In this document: in pieces, positions 1 to 6,001 of the stretch | Numbering within the stretch: the stretch's first letter is position 1 | Layout of the letters: each line of letters opens with the position of its first letter | Source: Acidobacteriota bacterium | GTDB taxonomy: Bacteria > Acidobacteriota > Terriglobia > Acidiferrales > UBA7541 | Assembly: GCA_003224135.1 (NCBI GenBank) | Contig: QHYO01000197.1 | Coordinates: 1-8,001, forward strand | Direction: 5' to 3' | DNA length: 8,001 bases | The notes under the pieces: model-generated | What the model saw: only the letters and a program-made list of their open reading frames with translations | Databases searched by the model: none | Told to the model about the DNA's origin: nothing | Made by a program: the position numbers and the translations under genes

Positions 1-1
1 G

Positions 2-1885
2 CTTAGCGAAAACCCCGAAGGGAATTTGACGCCGAGGCAAGTCGAGTTTTCGCGCACTATTCACGGAGCAGGAACCGACCTGTTAAATCTAATCAGCGAC
101 ATTCTCGATTTGTCGAAAATCGAATCCGGCACCGTTTCCGTCCAAGCCGAAGAAGTATTCTTCGCGAGTTTGCTCGAAATGATTGCCCGGCCCTTCCGGC
201 ACGAGGCGGAAAATCGCCGGCTCACGTTTGAGACATTCGCTGACCCTGCGCTGAGTCAGAGCTTGGTAACCGACGCGAAGCGTCTGCAGCAGGTGCTCAA
301 GAATCTCCTTTCGAATGCCTTTAAGTTTACCGAACAAGGGCAAGTGCGTTTGTCCGTTTTGAAAGCGCAGGGAGGCTGGACTACGGACCATCCCATCCTG
401 AACAGAGCCGAAACTGTCGTCGCTTTCGAGGTGGCGGATACCGGCATCGGCATTCCGGCTGAAAAACAGCGCATCATTTTTGAAGCGTTCCAGCAGGCGG
501 ATGCGGGCACGAGCCGGAAGTATGGTGGGACCGGTCTCGGTGGATCCGGCAGCACGTTCACGCTTTACTTGCCTCAAATGTACGCTGGACCCACTTCTGG
601 CAGTCCTGCGCACGCCCCAATACTTTCTATGTCCATGCCGCCCGTAATCGTTACTCCTCAGGATCGTCACGCGGAACGGGTAGCCGACGATCGCGACAGA
701 CTGCAGTCGGGCGACAGCATATTGCTCATTGTCGAGGACGACGCAAATTACGCGCGGATGTTGTATGTCCTGGCTCACGACACGGGCTTCAAAGCATTGG
801 TCGCTTCGAGCGGTTCGGAGGCGCTGTCCTTGGTGCGGGAATTCCAGCCGGTTGCGGTGTCTCTGGATGTTTATCTGCCGGACATGCTCGGGTGGACGGT
901 TTTCAATCACATGAAGCTCGATCCGACAACCCGTCATATTCCCGTGCAAGTCTTGACGCTGGACGAAGACCGCAGGCATGGTTTATCGCGTGGAGCGTTT
1001 GCTTTCCTGACCAAGCCGATCAGCCCGGAAAACCTGGAGTCCGCTTTTGCCAAAATGAAGGAATACGCCGCACCTCGCCGAAAACGGCTCCTGGTGGTGG
1101 AGGACGATCCGGCGGAGCAGTTCACCATTCGCGAGCTCCTCGGTCATGACGATATTGACCTTGAGATCGCACCGACAGGTGCTGCGGCGCTACGCGCGGT
1201 CCAAGAAAAAACATTCGATTGCATGGTGCTCGATCTCCGATTGCCAGACATGTCTGGCTTCGAAGTACTCGAACAACTCAGCCAGCGGAAAGGAACAAGC
1301 GACTTGCCGGTGGTTGTTTTCACTGGGCGCGAACTTTCCCTCGAGGAGGACATTCGTCTTCACGACTTGGCACGCAGTGTTGTGGTTAAAGACGTGGAAT
1401 CGCCCGAGCGTCTATTGGACGAAACCTCGTTGTTCTTGCATCGGGTAATTTCGGATTTACCCCTGGAAAAGCAGAAAATGCTCGATCGGCTGCATCATTC
1501 TGATGACGCTTTGGTCGGCAAAAAAGTTCTGGTCGTTGATGACGACATTCGTAACATCTTTGCGCTTAGCAGCGTTTTGGAGAGGCGAGGCATGACCGTA
1601 CTTTCCGCGAGCACGGGGCGGGAAGCGATCGCGCTTCTGGAAACGACCTCCGACGTGGCGATTGTGCTGATGGATATCATGATGCCTGAGATGGATGGAT
1701 ACGAAACCATGCAGGTTATTCGTCAGAACCTGGCCTTTCGAAGACTTCCGATCATCGCGCTCACCGCCAAGGCCATGAAAGGCGACCGCGAAAAATGCCT
1801 GGAAGCCGGAGCCTCCGAATACCTGGCAAAACCCGTCAATACGGAACAGTTACTTTCAGCTCTACGCATGTGGCTACATCGCTGA
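2..1885 (+). CDS. Hybrid histidine kinase with three receiver domains (5'-partial, ATP lid shortened)
   Basis: A sensor kinase that autophosphorylates and passes phosphate through attached receivers; the sensor part and the phosphoacceptor His lie left of the window. The frame is open from base 2, so the TTG at 26 is not a real start. Visible in order: second HisKA helix (DLLNLISDILDLSKIESG, about 80-130), HATPase_c with N box (LKNLLSNAFKFT), G1 box (VADTGIGIP) and F box (FEAFQQAD), then GGTGLG. Immediately after (539-556) comes GSGSTF, normally reached only after about 20 more residues (LxxxRxLxxLLGG...), so part of the ATP lid/G2 region is missing in frame. Three receivers follow: 719-1057 (acidic DD, phospho-Asp codon 866, Lys 1013), about 1082-1441 (Asp 1232) and about 1517-1882 (Asp 1673, Lys in AKPV). 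The stop TGA shares a base with an in-frame ATG of the next gene, suggesting an operon and possibly translational coupling. The family call is firm; whether the kinase is active is doubtful. Confidence 0.93.
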   Translation, partial: LSENPEGNLTPRQVEFSRTIHGAGTDLLNLISDILDLSKIESGTVSVQAEEVFFASLLEMIARPFRHEAENRRLTFETFADPALSQSLVTDAKRLQQVLKNLLSNAFKFTEQGQVRLSVLKAQGGWTTDHPILNRAETVVAFEVADTGIGIPAEKQRIIFEAFQQADAGTSRKYGGTGLGGSGSTFTLYLPQMYAGPTSGSPAHAPILSMSMPPVIVTPQDRHAERVADDRDRLQSGDSILLIVEDDANYARMLYVLAHDTGFKALVASSGSEALSLVREFQPVAVSLDVYLPDMLGWTVFNHMKLDPTTRHIPVQVLTLDEDRRHGLSRGAFAFLTKPISPENLESAFAKMKEYAAPRRKRLLVVEDDPAEQFTIRELLGHDDIDLEIAPTGAAALRAVQEKTFDCMVLDLRLPDMSGFEVLEQLSQRKGTSDLPVVVFTGRELSLEEDIRLHDLARSVVVKDVESPERLLDETSLFLHRVISDLPLEKQKMLDRLHHSDDALVGKKVLVVDDDIRNIFALSSVLERRGMTVLSASTGREAIALLETTSDVAIVLMDIMMPEMDGYETMQVIRQNLAFRRLPIIALTAKAMKGDREKCLEAGASEYLAKPVNTEQLLSALRMWLHR

Positions 1886-1911
1886 TGACGAACAAACTAG
1901 GCGAGCGTGTT

Positions 1912-3027
1912 ATGACCACCACAATTCCTCCAAGCCCGGTCAACATCCTGATGGTCGATGACCAACCCTCCAAGCTCCTCAGCTACGAAGTCATGCTGGG
2001 CGAGCTGGGCGAGAACTTGGTCAAGGCGAGTTCTGGGCGCGAAGCACTGGAACTGCTGCTGAAAATGGACTTCGCCGTCGTGCTCATGGACGTCAGCATG
2101 CCCGAACTGGACGGGTTTGAGCTGGCAGAAATGATTCGCCAGCATCCACGTTTTCAAAAAACCGCGATCATCTTCATTTCCGCTGTGCACCTGACCGACG
2201 TGGACAGGCTCAAGGGTTATGAACGCGGCGCCGTCGACTACATTTCCGTTCCGATCATCCCCGAGTTACTGCGAGCGAGGGTTAGTGTGTTTGCCGAACT
2301 GCACCGCAAGGCACGGCAGTTGGAAGCCCTCAACCAGGAACTTCGTCGCTTATCTCATAGTCTGATGATGGCGCAGGATGAGGAGCGCAGGCGCATCGCG
2401 CGCGAACTGCATGATGGTCTCGGTCAAGACCTCACCGCTGCGAAGATGATGCTGGGCGCTCTGATTCAGCCACATCAGCCCGCCTCGGCAAAAGAACAGG
2501 CCATGATGGAAGCGAATGTGATGATGGATCATGCCATCAAGCAAGTGCGAACGATATCGCACCTGTTGCATCCACCTCTCTTGGACGAAATGGGCCTACT
2601 CTCCGCGCTCCGTTGGTATACCGAGGGATTTGCTAAGCGCAGCGGCATACAAACGACACTGGAAGTGCCGCGCGAGTTTCCGAGATTAGGTCCCGAGGTG
2701 GAGACGGCAATTTTTAAGATCGCTCAGGAATCGCTCACGAATGTCTTCCGGCATTCAGGTGCGCAGCGGGCTACCGTCAAATTGGAACAACTGGATGGTC
2801 GAGTATTCATCTCGATTGCCGATGACGGAAAGGGGATTCCGAAAACCTTGGCAGCGCAGCAGCCGGGCAGCTACGGAATAGGCCTCATTGGAATTAAACA
2901 GCGCGTCGAAGAACACGGTGGCCAATTGATTTTGCAGAACGGAACGCCCGGGACAGTCGTTGAAGTCACGATACCAGTCAAAAACGACCGCAGTTTCCCC
3001 GTCGGCGCTCGCAGCTCGAATTTCTAA
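1912..3027 (+). CDS. Receiver-HisKA_3 histidine kinase (hybrid response regulator/sensor kinase)
   Basis: A cytoplasmic protein of 371 residues joining a receiver to a NarX/DegS-type transmitter. The receiver (about 10-127) has the acidic pair D16-D17, phosphoacceptor D60 (LMDVSMPELDG) and switch S90. The position of the usual Lys (KP) is V113 in YISVPI. A charged, probably coiled linker (129-160) leads to HisKA_3 with H167 in RELHDGLGQ. HATPase_c has the N box around E273/N277, G1 box DDGKGIP (304-310) and G2 box GIGLIGI (322-328). There is no transmembrane segment or DNA-binding domain. I chose ATG 1912 because AGGCGAG (1899-1905) sits 6 nt upstream and PxNILxVDDQ follows at the usual distance. 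The in-frame ATG at 1885, overlapping the previous stop as TGATG, is the alternative and lacks a clear ribosome site. Its place directly after the triple-receiver kinase suggests a phosphorelay partner; the cognate output protein is not in the window. Confidence 0.93.
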   Translation: MTTTIPPSPVNILMVDDQPSKLLSYEVMLGELGENLVKASSGREALELLLKMDFAVVLMDVSMPELDGFELAEMIRQHPRFQKTAIIFISAVHLTDVDRLKGYERGAVDYISVPIIPELLRARVSVFAELHRKARQLEALNQELRRLSHSLMMAQDEERRRIARELHDGLGQDLTAAKMMLGALIQPHQPASAKEQAMMEANVMMDHAIKQVRTISHLLHPPLLDEMGLLSALRWYTEGFAKRSGIQTTLEVPREFPRLGPEVETAIFKIAQESLTNVFRHSGAQRATVKLEQLDGRVFISIADDGKGIPKTLAAQQPGSYGIGLIGIKQRVEEHGGQLILQNGTPGTVVEVTIPVKNDRSFPVGARSSNF

Positions 3028-3052
3028 AATCGCGGGGAGTACACGTCTCGGT

Positions 3053-3640
3053 TCACTTCACGCCTGCGGCGCCAGCTAAATCGGCACCAAGATGCTCTTT
3101 GATCTTTCTCCGGGCGCGAAAGATTCTGGTCTTTACCGTCTGCAGGGCGATTCCTTTCCTGACCGAAAGCTCTTTTTGCGTCCACCCTTCGACAACGTAC
3201 AGAACGAAGGCTTCTCGCAGAGTCGGCGAAACGGATGCCATCGCTTTCGACGCCAGCTCCCGGGAAATACACTGCGCTTCCGGGCTAATCCGCTTGCTGG
3301 GCCGGTCTATCGATTTTGCTGTGTTCGTATCGCAGGCGGAGGTGACACGCTGCTTCTCTGCCGCAGAAGCCCGCAACTTCATCAGCGCCTCGTTAATCGT
3401 GATTTTGGTAAGCCAGGTGGAAAGTAGCGACGTTTGACGAAATTGTCGGAAATTTACGAACGCCTTAACGAGCGCATTCTGTACGTTGTCCTCGGCGTCC
3501 GCAGCGTTGCGCAGGATGCGACGTGACGTGGCAAGAATTCGTCCTGAGTGGCGACGTACTAAAACATCGAATGCCTCGCGGTCACCGCCTCGCGCCCGAC
3601 GGAGCAAATCTATCTCGCAATAGATAGAGTTTTGAGTCAT
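3053..3640 (-). CDS. RNA polymerase sigma factor, ECF (sigma-24) family
   Basis: A 195-residue sigma-70 family protein of two-domain ECF type that would direct RNA polymerase to a special promoter set. Region 2 spans about 22-92, with the core-binding and -10 recognition part around DAEDNVQNALVKAF and STWLTKITINEAL. Region 4 spans about 135-187, with the helix-turn-helix in WTQKELSVRKGIALQTVKTR followed by a basic tail (RARRKIKE). The linker carries three Cys (C103, C124 and, at the N-terminus, C8) but no zinc motif. ATG 3640 is preferred over ATG 3646 and the upstream-most ATG 3730: on the minus strand AAGGG (3651-3647) lies 6 nt before it, while it touches ATG 3646. It converges on the receiver-HisKA_3 gene with only 25 bp between stops. 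No anti-sigma gene with a zinc or membrane signature flanks it, so control may be transcriptional or by a distant partner. Exact ECF group not determined. Confidence 0.93.
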   Translation of the reverse strand: MTQNSIYCEIDLLRRARGGDREAFDVLVRRHSGRILATSRRILRNAADAEDNVQNALVKAFVNFRQFRQTSLLSTWLTKITINEALMKLRASAAEKQRVTSACDTNTAKSIDRPSKRISPEAQCISRELASKAMASVSPTLREAFVLYVVEGWTQKELSVRKGIALQTVKTRIFRARRKIKEHLGADLAGAAGVK

Positions 3641-3691
3641 TTCCATCCCTTCGAGGGCCAACCTATTTCTACTCCAGACCCTTGCCCGGGG

Positions 3692-3715
3692 ACTATACCC
3701 GCAGTTCCTTGGAAC
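3692..3715 (-). promoter_or_regulatory. Possible sigma-gene promoter -10 with adjoining palindrome
   Basis: Reading toward the sigma gene, TATAGT (complement of 3692-3697) resembles a -10 hexamer and lies about 50 bp before the start codon. Just upstream is the palindrome GTTCC-TT-GGAAC (3704-3715), which would fall between -10 and -35 and could be an operator. No good -35 hexamer stands at 16-18 bp spacing (CCAGTG at 17 bp), so this is a weak candidate based on pattern only. Confidence 0.2.
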
Positions 3716-3976
3716 ACTGGTGCCAAGCATTTACCTTCATCGCCGTCTCGCCCCTCACGCACTACAGGATTCGACGGATTGATCGCAAGTGGATGAACAA
3801 CGATTTGGCAATAAATCTAAAAGATGCTTCCAAAAAACGATTGCACAGCTTCTCGTGCCCGGAGATCGTTTTGGGACGTGTGCTTGCCCCAATCCCTGTT
3901 TTTGTGCCTAAAAATTAGCTCTATCCAAGAAGTAAAATCTCGCCTGCGAACACCAGTGATCGAGGAAGGTACGGCC

Positions 3977-4001
3977 AACGGTAAGCATAAGGAATACCGT
4001 T
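3977..4001. promoter_or_regulatory. Inverted repeat AACGGTA-N11-TACCGTT, possible operator
   Basis: Two perfect 7-bp arms are separated by 11 bp, giving 18 bp centre to centre, a spacing often seen for dimeric regulators. It lies about 108 bp upstream of the zinc-ribbon gene and outside any convincing gene. An RNA hairpin is less likely because the arms are short for the loop. A chance occurrence cannot be excluded. Confidence 0.22.
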
Positions 4002-4108
4002 CTCCGTGTATTGCTGCCCGTATCTTGCTTTTGCGCGCCTCGCCATGCGTGCGACGTACATGAATAACCTGATTCTCGGTGCGGCGCCGAACAGTTTTCA
4101 ATGAAGTT

Positions 4109-4288
4109 ATGACAAACAGTAAAGGCTGCCCGCGGTGTGGCTATAAATCTGTCGTCCGATCCCATAGGCGCCCCTTGGAGAAGCTGTTCCTGGGGTTATT
4201 TCGCCTGACTCCCTTTCGCTGCCAAGGATGTGACGCTCGCTTCTATCGACGCAATAGCTCGGCGTCCTGGTTACTTTCGCGTACGTGA
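4109..4288 (+). CDS. Small zinc-ribbon protein of unknown function (59 aa)
   Basis: A short basic protein with two Cys knuckles, CPRCG (C7, C10) and CQGC (C38, C41), separated by 27 residues; this is the layout of a four-Cys zinc ribbon. Between them is a basic segment (RSHRRPLEK) and a short hydrophobic stretch (LFLGLFRLTPF) leading to FRCQGCDARF. I recall similar CPRCG...PFRCxxCxxRF mini-proteins of unknown function from environmental bacteria, including acidobacteria, but cannot name a characterised family. It could bind nucleic acid or a protein partner; this is inference. ATG 4109 puts the first knuckle near the N-terminus as expected; an in-frame GTG at 4079 would add ten residues of no clear meaning. 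The ribosome site is weak (GAAG, 4103-4106, only 2 nt away). It stands alone between the sigma factor and the ferritin-like gene. Confidence 0.68.
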   Translation: MTNSKGCPRCGYKSVVRSHRRPLEKLFLGLFRLTPFRCQGCDARFYRRNSSASWLLSRT

Positions 4289-4459
4289 CTCGCGTATTCG
4301 CTGCGTAAGTTCACAGAACCCGACGCCTGGGAGTCGCTTCGCGATCGTGAAGGTGATTTTTCATCCATGCAGCGCGATGAAGTTCTTTCTCGGAAAAATG
4401 CTGTATCGACTGCCTGATTTTGCTGCTCGTAGAGTCCGTTACATCAGCCCAATTTCTAC

Positions 4460-4464
4460 GGAGG
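4460..4464 (+). promoter_or_regulatory. Strong ribosome binding site of the ferritin-like gene
   Basis: GGAGG lies 6 nt before ATG 4471 and decides this start over the in-frame ATG at 4420, which has no such site and would add 17 residues unlike the family. Confidence 0.8.
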
Positions 4465-4470
4465 ATTCTA

Positions 4471-5052
4471 ATGGCTAAACAGGCATTACGAGAATTATAC
4501 GTCGACGAATTGCGCGACCTCTATGACGCTGAAAATCGGCTTGTAAAGGCCCTTCCGAAGCTCGCGAAGGAGGCCCAATCGCAGGAACTGCGTTCCGGCA
4601 TCGAGGAACATCTCAAGCAGACCAGGGGCCACGTCGATCGGCTTCGTCAAATCTTTGAAGCTATGGGCGAAAGGCCCGGCGGCAAAAAGTGCGCGGGAAT
4701 GGTCGGGCTCATCCAGGAAGGCGATGAAATGATGGACGAAGAGTTTGAGGACGGGGTCAAGGACGCCGCTCTGATTTCCGCCGCTCAGAGAGTAGAACAC
4801 TACGAAATCGCGGCTTACGGGTGTGTGAAGACCTGGGCCGGACTTTTGGGCGAGAAGGAAGCGCAAGACCTCCTTGAACGGACCCTCAATGAAGAAAAGG
4901 AAGCTGACCAGAAGCTCACCGAAATTGCGGGGGAGATCAATGTACAGGCAATGAGCGAAACGCAAACAAGCGAATCCGGGTCTGAATCCGAGGAAGAGGA
5001 GCAGAAGCCAGCAACTCGTTCCCGGGGAAAGGCACGCAGCGCCAGAGCATGA
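4471..5052 (+). CDS. Ferritin-like DUF892 protein (YciE/YciF family)
   Basis: A 193-residue cytoplasmic four-helix-bundle protein of the DUF892 (PF05974) group, linked in enterobacteria to stress responses through YciE/YciF; the biochemical role is not settled. Helix-forming segments carry the ferritin-like acidic/His pattern: E21 in LYDAEN, E45-E46-H47 with H54 (EEHLKQTRGH), E109-H110-E112 (VEHYEIAAYG) and E141-E142-D146 (NEEKEAD). These are plausible di-iron ligands by analogy, not proven. The loop GERPGGKKCAGM (66-77) is typical of the family. After residue 160 comes an odd low-complexity tail: first Ser/Glu-rich (168-177), then basic (RSRGKARSARA), which could contact nucleic acid or membranes. 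The start is fixed by GGAGG 6 nt upstream. A strong hairpin follows 20 bp after the stop, so this gene is probably transcribed separately from the next one. Confidence 0.93.
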   Translation: MAKQALRELYVDELRDLYDAENRLVKALPKLAKEAQSQELRSGIEEHLKQTRGHVDRLRQIFEAMGERPGGKKCAGMVGLIQEGDEMMDEEFEDGVKDAALISAAQRVEHYEIAAYGCVKTWAGLLGEKEAQDLLERTLNEEKEADQKLTEIAGEINVQAMSETQTSESGSESEEEEQKPATRSRGKARSARA

Positions 5053-5072
5053 TTCTGGCCACAGGATGAACG

Positions 5073-5098
5073 GAGGAGAGAGGGCATCCTCTCTCCTC
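5073..5098 (+). terminator. Perfect 11-bp hairpin after the ferritin-like gene
   Basis: GAGGAGAGAGG (5073-5083) pairs perfectly with CCTCTCTCCTC (5088-5098) around the loop GCAT. It starts 20 bp after the DUF892 stop. A run of T is absent (the sequence goes on CTCGATCG), so it is not a classical intrinsic terminator; it may still terminate weakly or protect the mRNA 3' end. The arms are purine on one side and pyrimidine on the other. Confidence 0.5.
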
Positions 5099-5290
5099 TC
5101 GATCGATTCGCCATTCGCCACCGAGCAGGTCTGCCAACCGAAGCATCACTGTACTCCCTCCTATACCTTACCGGATGTTTGTGGGTCCTCTACGCGAAGA
5201 CGAGTATGGCCTGTAGCGCGGGCAAGCGGTACAAACTGCGGTGGGGCTGCTGACGGGACGTTGAAACTCAGAGCCGGTGAGGGAGTCGTT

Positions 5291-5452
5291 ATGAGGTTAG
5301 GACCATTTCTTTTAATCGCAATGCTACTTCTCCTCGCGTGGGGAGGTGGATTCCTGATGTTCCATGTTGCGAGCGGCTTAATCCATCTGCTGCTCGTTCT
5401 CGCCATCCTTTCATTCCTCTTTCACTTCCTTACTGGTCGACGCACCGTCTAG
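5291..5452 (+). CDS. Small membrane protein, lmo0937/DUF5670 family (53 aa)
   Basis: A 53-residue, very hydrophobic protein with two membrane segments, about residues 5-23 and 28-47, joined by a short turn (HVASG) and ending in a basic tail (TGRRTV). This is the size and layout of the lmo0937/DUF5670 mini membrane proteins, whose function is unknown and which often sit among stress genes. The start is ATG 5291: GAGGGAG (5279-5285) lies 5 nt upstream. A longer in-frame extension back to 5066 runs through the hairpin and the untranslated region and has no family likeness. The DksA-like gene begins 27 bp after the stop, so the two probably share a transcript. By the positive-inside rule the tail would be cytoplasmic. 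Confidence 0.8.
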   Translation: MRLGPFLLIAMLLLLAWGGGFLMFHVASGLIHLLLVLAILSFLFHFLTGRRTV

Positions 5453-5479
5453 ACGGGCAGAATTCGAGCGATTACGACA

Positions 5480-5899
5480 ATGAAAACTGAGACACACTCA
5501 AGAAAGTACGAGCACGAGAATGTCCGCGACTTCGAGGTCTTTCGGAAGCGTTTGCTTGCCGAACTGAAAAACTTTCAGGACCGCGTCGCGCGGGCCCGCC
5601 AGGAATTGCCGATCGACTCCGACCCGGACGACGAGGCTGGCATCGCTTCCAGGAGTGCCGACCGCGAGGTCACCATGGGAAATCTGGAGCGCGACCTTCA
5701 AGCCATCGTGGAGATCGAAAGAGCACTGCATCGCCTGGACGCCGGGCAGTATGCGACGTGCGTGGTGTGCCAGTCGCGCATTTCGGATGCCCGCCTCAAG
5801 GCTATTCCGTGGACAAGGACTTGCATTCAATGTGCGGGGCGTGGCAATCAGTTCGCCGGCTCTCCGTTACAACTCAACGCAAATCTCGCTCACTCGTGA
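5480..5899 (+). CDS. TraR/DksA-type C4 zinc finger protein
   Basis: A 139-residue protein of the DksA/TraR group, whose members act in the secondary channel of RNA polymerase, some together with ppGpp. The N-terminal part (about 15-90) is a charged helical stretch that would form the coiled coil, broken around residues 44-60 by an acidic turn (PIDSDPDDEAG) comparable to the coiled-coil tip. The C-terminal zinc finger is complete: C94, C97, C115, C118 (CX2C-X17-CX2C) in YATCVVCQSRISDARLKAIP, close to the DksA finger consensus. The last 20 residues (GNQFAGSPLQLNANLAHS) are an extra tail. ATG 5480 lacks a clear ribosome site, so coupling to the membrane-protein gene 27 bp upstream is likely. Whether it is a true DksA or one of the many smaller stress-linked paralogues cannot be told from sequence alone; the DxxDxA tip motif is not clear. 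Confidence 0.9.
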   Translation: MKTETHSRKYEHENVRDFEVFRKRLLAELKNFQDRVARARQELPIDSDPDDEAGIASRSADREVTMGNLERDLQAIVEIERALHRLDAGQYATCVVCQSRISDARLKAIPWTRTCIQCAGRGNQFAGSPLQLNANLAHS

Positions 5900-5911
5900 G
5901 TGGAGGAGCGA
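5886..5911 (+). terminator. Hairpin over the DksA-like stop codon
   Basis: TCGCT (5886-5890) pairs with AGCGA (5907-5911) outside, and CACTC (5891-5895) with GAGTG (5898-5902) inside, with loop GT and a 4-nt bulge (GAGG). It covers the TGA stop. No T run follows, so it is at best a weak terminator or 3'-end element; with a 2-nt loop the inner stem would open partly. Confidence 0.25.
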
Positions 5912-6001
5912 CTGCATCTACATAGCTCGCCGGATGAGAAGGGAAGAAGCTGCCAGGTCGAGCGTAGGTGGCCTTGTCCGCAGGCCCAGCGGTTGTGCTA
6001 T

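Larger units (their letters stand above)
3641..4108. other. Intergenic region, about 470 bp, without a convincing gene
   Basis: This stretch separates the start of the minus-strand sigma factor from the small zinc-ribbon gene on the plus strand and should hold both promoters. Open frames of 78-94 codons occur on both strands, but their translations are low-complexity mixtures with no recognisable motif, poor ribosome sites and mutual overlap, so I do not call them. Two inverted repeats are visible: GTTCC-TT-GGAAC (3704-3715) and AACGGTA-N11-TACCGTT (3977-4001). No tRNA-like cloverleaf or repeat array was seen. Confidence 0.6.

Noticed and set aside
89..979. 296-codon open frame on the minus strand
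   Set aside because: It lies antisense to the kinase, whose domains are unmistakable; its translation has no domain and is rich in Arg/His as expected of a shadow frame.
3711..3747. ECF-type promoter GGAAC ... CGTC on the plus strand
   Set aside because: The spacing between the two elements is about 28 bp rather than the usual 16-17, and no plus-strand gene begins nearby.
3682..4165. Open frames of 78-94 codons on both strands in the gap
   Set aside because: No motif, mutually overlapping, weak ribosome sites; more likely chance frames.
4495..5121. 208-codon open frame on the minus strand
   Set aside because: Antisense shadow of the ferritin-like gene, running through the hairpin; no family likeness.
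5066..5290. N-terminal extension of the 53-residue membrane protein
   Set aside because: It would translate through the 11-bp hairpin, has no family likeness, and a clear ribosome site marks ATG 5291.
5970..5986. Terminator from GGCCT / AGGCC between the converging genes
   Set aside because: Only five pairs with a 7-nt loop and no T run on either strand.
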